Under the pieces are notes generated by a model. It searched no databases. It was not told where the DNA came from and saw only the letters and a program-made list of their open reading frames with translations. DNA of 64,000 nt from Pipra filicauda (lineage: Eukaryota; Chordata; Aves; Passeriformes; Pipridae): assembly GCF_003945595.2 (NCBI RefSeq), contig NW_024104421.1, positions 2,604,001-2,668,000 on the forward strand, in the 5' to 3' direction. Positions within the stretch are counted from its first letter, which is position 1. Each line of letters begins with the position of its first letter. Positions 46,170-64,000 of this stretch are shown one piece after another. A program made the position numbers and the translations under genes.

Positions 46170-46345
46170 TGCAGAGGCGGCGCTCCCATTGGCTGGCATG
46201 GCTGGCTGTCTGAGCTCTGATTGGCCAGCAGGAGGCTGCCTGAGCTCGGATTAGCTGGCAGGTGACTGCCCGAGCTCTGATTGGTTGGCAGGAGTGGCTG
46301 CCTGCGCTCGGATTGGTTGGCAGGGACCACTGCCTGGGAGTCTCG
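46170..46345 (+). repeat. minisatellite of 30-32 base units with inverted CCAAT boxes
   Basis: Five units built on GAGCTC(T/G)GATTGG(C/T)TGGCAGG. The ATTGG (inverted CCAAT) cores start at 46,188, 46,220, 46,250 (ATTAG, mutated), 46,280 and 46,312, so spacing is 32, 30, 30 and 32 bases. Two units contain CTGATTGG, the exact NF-Y consensus CCAATCAG on the other strand. A GC box (CCGCCCC) lies just before, at about 46,161-46,167. The array lies about 550 bases past the CACNA1C stop. Confidence 0.85.
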
Positions 46346-46893
46346 GCGGGGCTGGGCAGCTCTGCCGCCTGCCCCTCGGGCACACCTGCGCTTCTCCTGC
46401 TTCCTCCTCCCCCTCGCGGCATGGGAATCCACAGCAGAAGTCTTCCTCTCCTTCCGAATCAAAGGGCCTTGGCTTTATGGAGACGGTGAGGCTCATACAG
46501 AATATGTGCAAAATGATTTTTACAAGCAAAGTCGAAAGACACCCGTTTGGCGCAGGGTCCTTTTGGCTAGGGCCATCCACAGGAAGCTGAGGTTCCCCTT
46601 CGTGCTCCGGAGGCAGTTGTCGTTCCTTGTGCAGGGACTGAAAAAAAGAGGGAGCTTGCTCTCCTCCTCTTCCTCCTCCTCCTCACTCTTCCTTCATGGA
46701 CACGTGCTGGGGTTATATCCGCTCCTGAAAAGCTTTCTTACACCACCCAACTCTGCGACTCGTCCCAACAGAAATGAATGAAGAACGCTGTTCCGGTTAC
46801 TCCAGGTCACGAGAACAGTGAGGCACTTCTGAAACAAACCCATTAGGAACATTGAAACAAATAAAAAACCAGCATCGCTTCCAGCCCTGGCAA

Positions 46894-63933
<17,040 letters not shown>

Positions 63934-64000
63934 CTAAAAAAGAAGGCACAGTGAGGGTTGCATCCTGACCACGGGGTGAGCTGCTGATCCACCTGCAGAG

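Larger units (their letters stand above)
39791..46893 (-). other. CACNA1C: likely CACNA1C 3' UTR
   Basis: About 7.1 kb downstream of the CACNA1C stop with no other gene. The human CACNA1C 3' UTR is of similar size. The far end, minus strand, reads like a terminal UTR: AT-rich sequence, then AATAAA at 39,809-39,804 and a T/G-containing downstream region. A minus-strand AATAAA at 45,452-45,447 and others inside could give shorter forms. The interval also holds a CCAAT-box minisatellite, an A-rich tract, an AC-rich microsatellite and a TTG microsatellite, listed separately. Continuity with the CDS is inferred from the absence of any other gene. Confidence 0.6.

Noticed and set aside
45916..46422. 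A minus-strand open frame with a repeated CQPIRAQ-like motif
   Set aside because: The repeated residues are the translation of the CCAAT-box minisatellite, and the frame then runs into a poly-Phe tract from the A-rich repeat. It lies in presumed 3' UTR.

Overview
The window looks like nuclear DNA of a bird. Evidence: intron-containing vertebrate genes with small introns, several CR1 LINE 3' fragments ending in the avian tail ATTCTATGATTCTAT, and an LTR resembling the ERVL-type LTRs common in songbird genomes. Four genes are present. From left to right they are the last coding exon of HDHD5 (+), the single-exon gene TMEM121B (+), all 13 coding exons of IL17RA (-) and the last 11 coding exons of CACNA1C (-). 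HDHD5, TMEM121B and IL17RA are neighbours on human 22q11, where TMEM121B and IL17RA are also convergent. CACNA1C lies on human 12p13, so its position directly upstream of IL17RA reflects a different, probably ancestral sauropsid, linkage.

Layout: 1-513 is the last HDHD5 intron. The final exon is 514-883. About 10 kb of mostly plain intergenic DNA follows. A CpG island (about 11.14-13.18 kb) covers the start and whole CDS of TMEM121B (11,593-13,125). From 13.1 to 18.7 kb lie the convergent 3' regions of TMEM121B and IL17RA. IL17RA runs leftward from its ATG at 38,056 to its stop at 18,734. Its splice sites and phases all fit, giving an 857-residue receptor with signal peptide, ectodomain, one membrane helix and SEFIR domain. 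A CR1 sits in intron 5 and a composite LTR-retroelement remnant in intron 1. The IL17RA promoter is a second CpG island (about 37.7-38.25 kb) with a CR1 fragment just upstream. The likely CACNA1C 3' UTR occupies about 39.8-46.9 kb, followed by CACNA1C exons up to 63,933. These encode the Cav1.2 C-terminal tail: post-EF-hand segment, pre-IQ and IQ calmodulin-binding region, distal regulatory domain and terminal SSL tail.

The genes do not form a pathway. HDHD5 is a HAD-family hydrolase, TMEM121B a poorly understood membrane protein, IL17RA the shared IL-17 receptor subunit and CACNA1C the pore subunit of the cardiac/neuronal L-type calcium channel. I found no clear novel system. The items most worth a second look are an array of inverted CCAAT boxes next to a GC box in the CACNA1C 3' UTR, a 15-base IL17RA microexon, the mosaic LTR element with its degenerate 45-53 base tandem units, and one unassigned coding-like stretch near 8.2 kb. 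Exon limits were set by eye from splice-site consensus, reading-phase continuity and remembered human proteins; no alignment was run.
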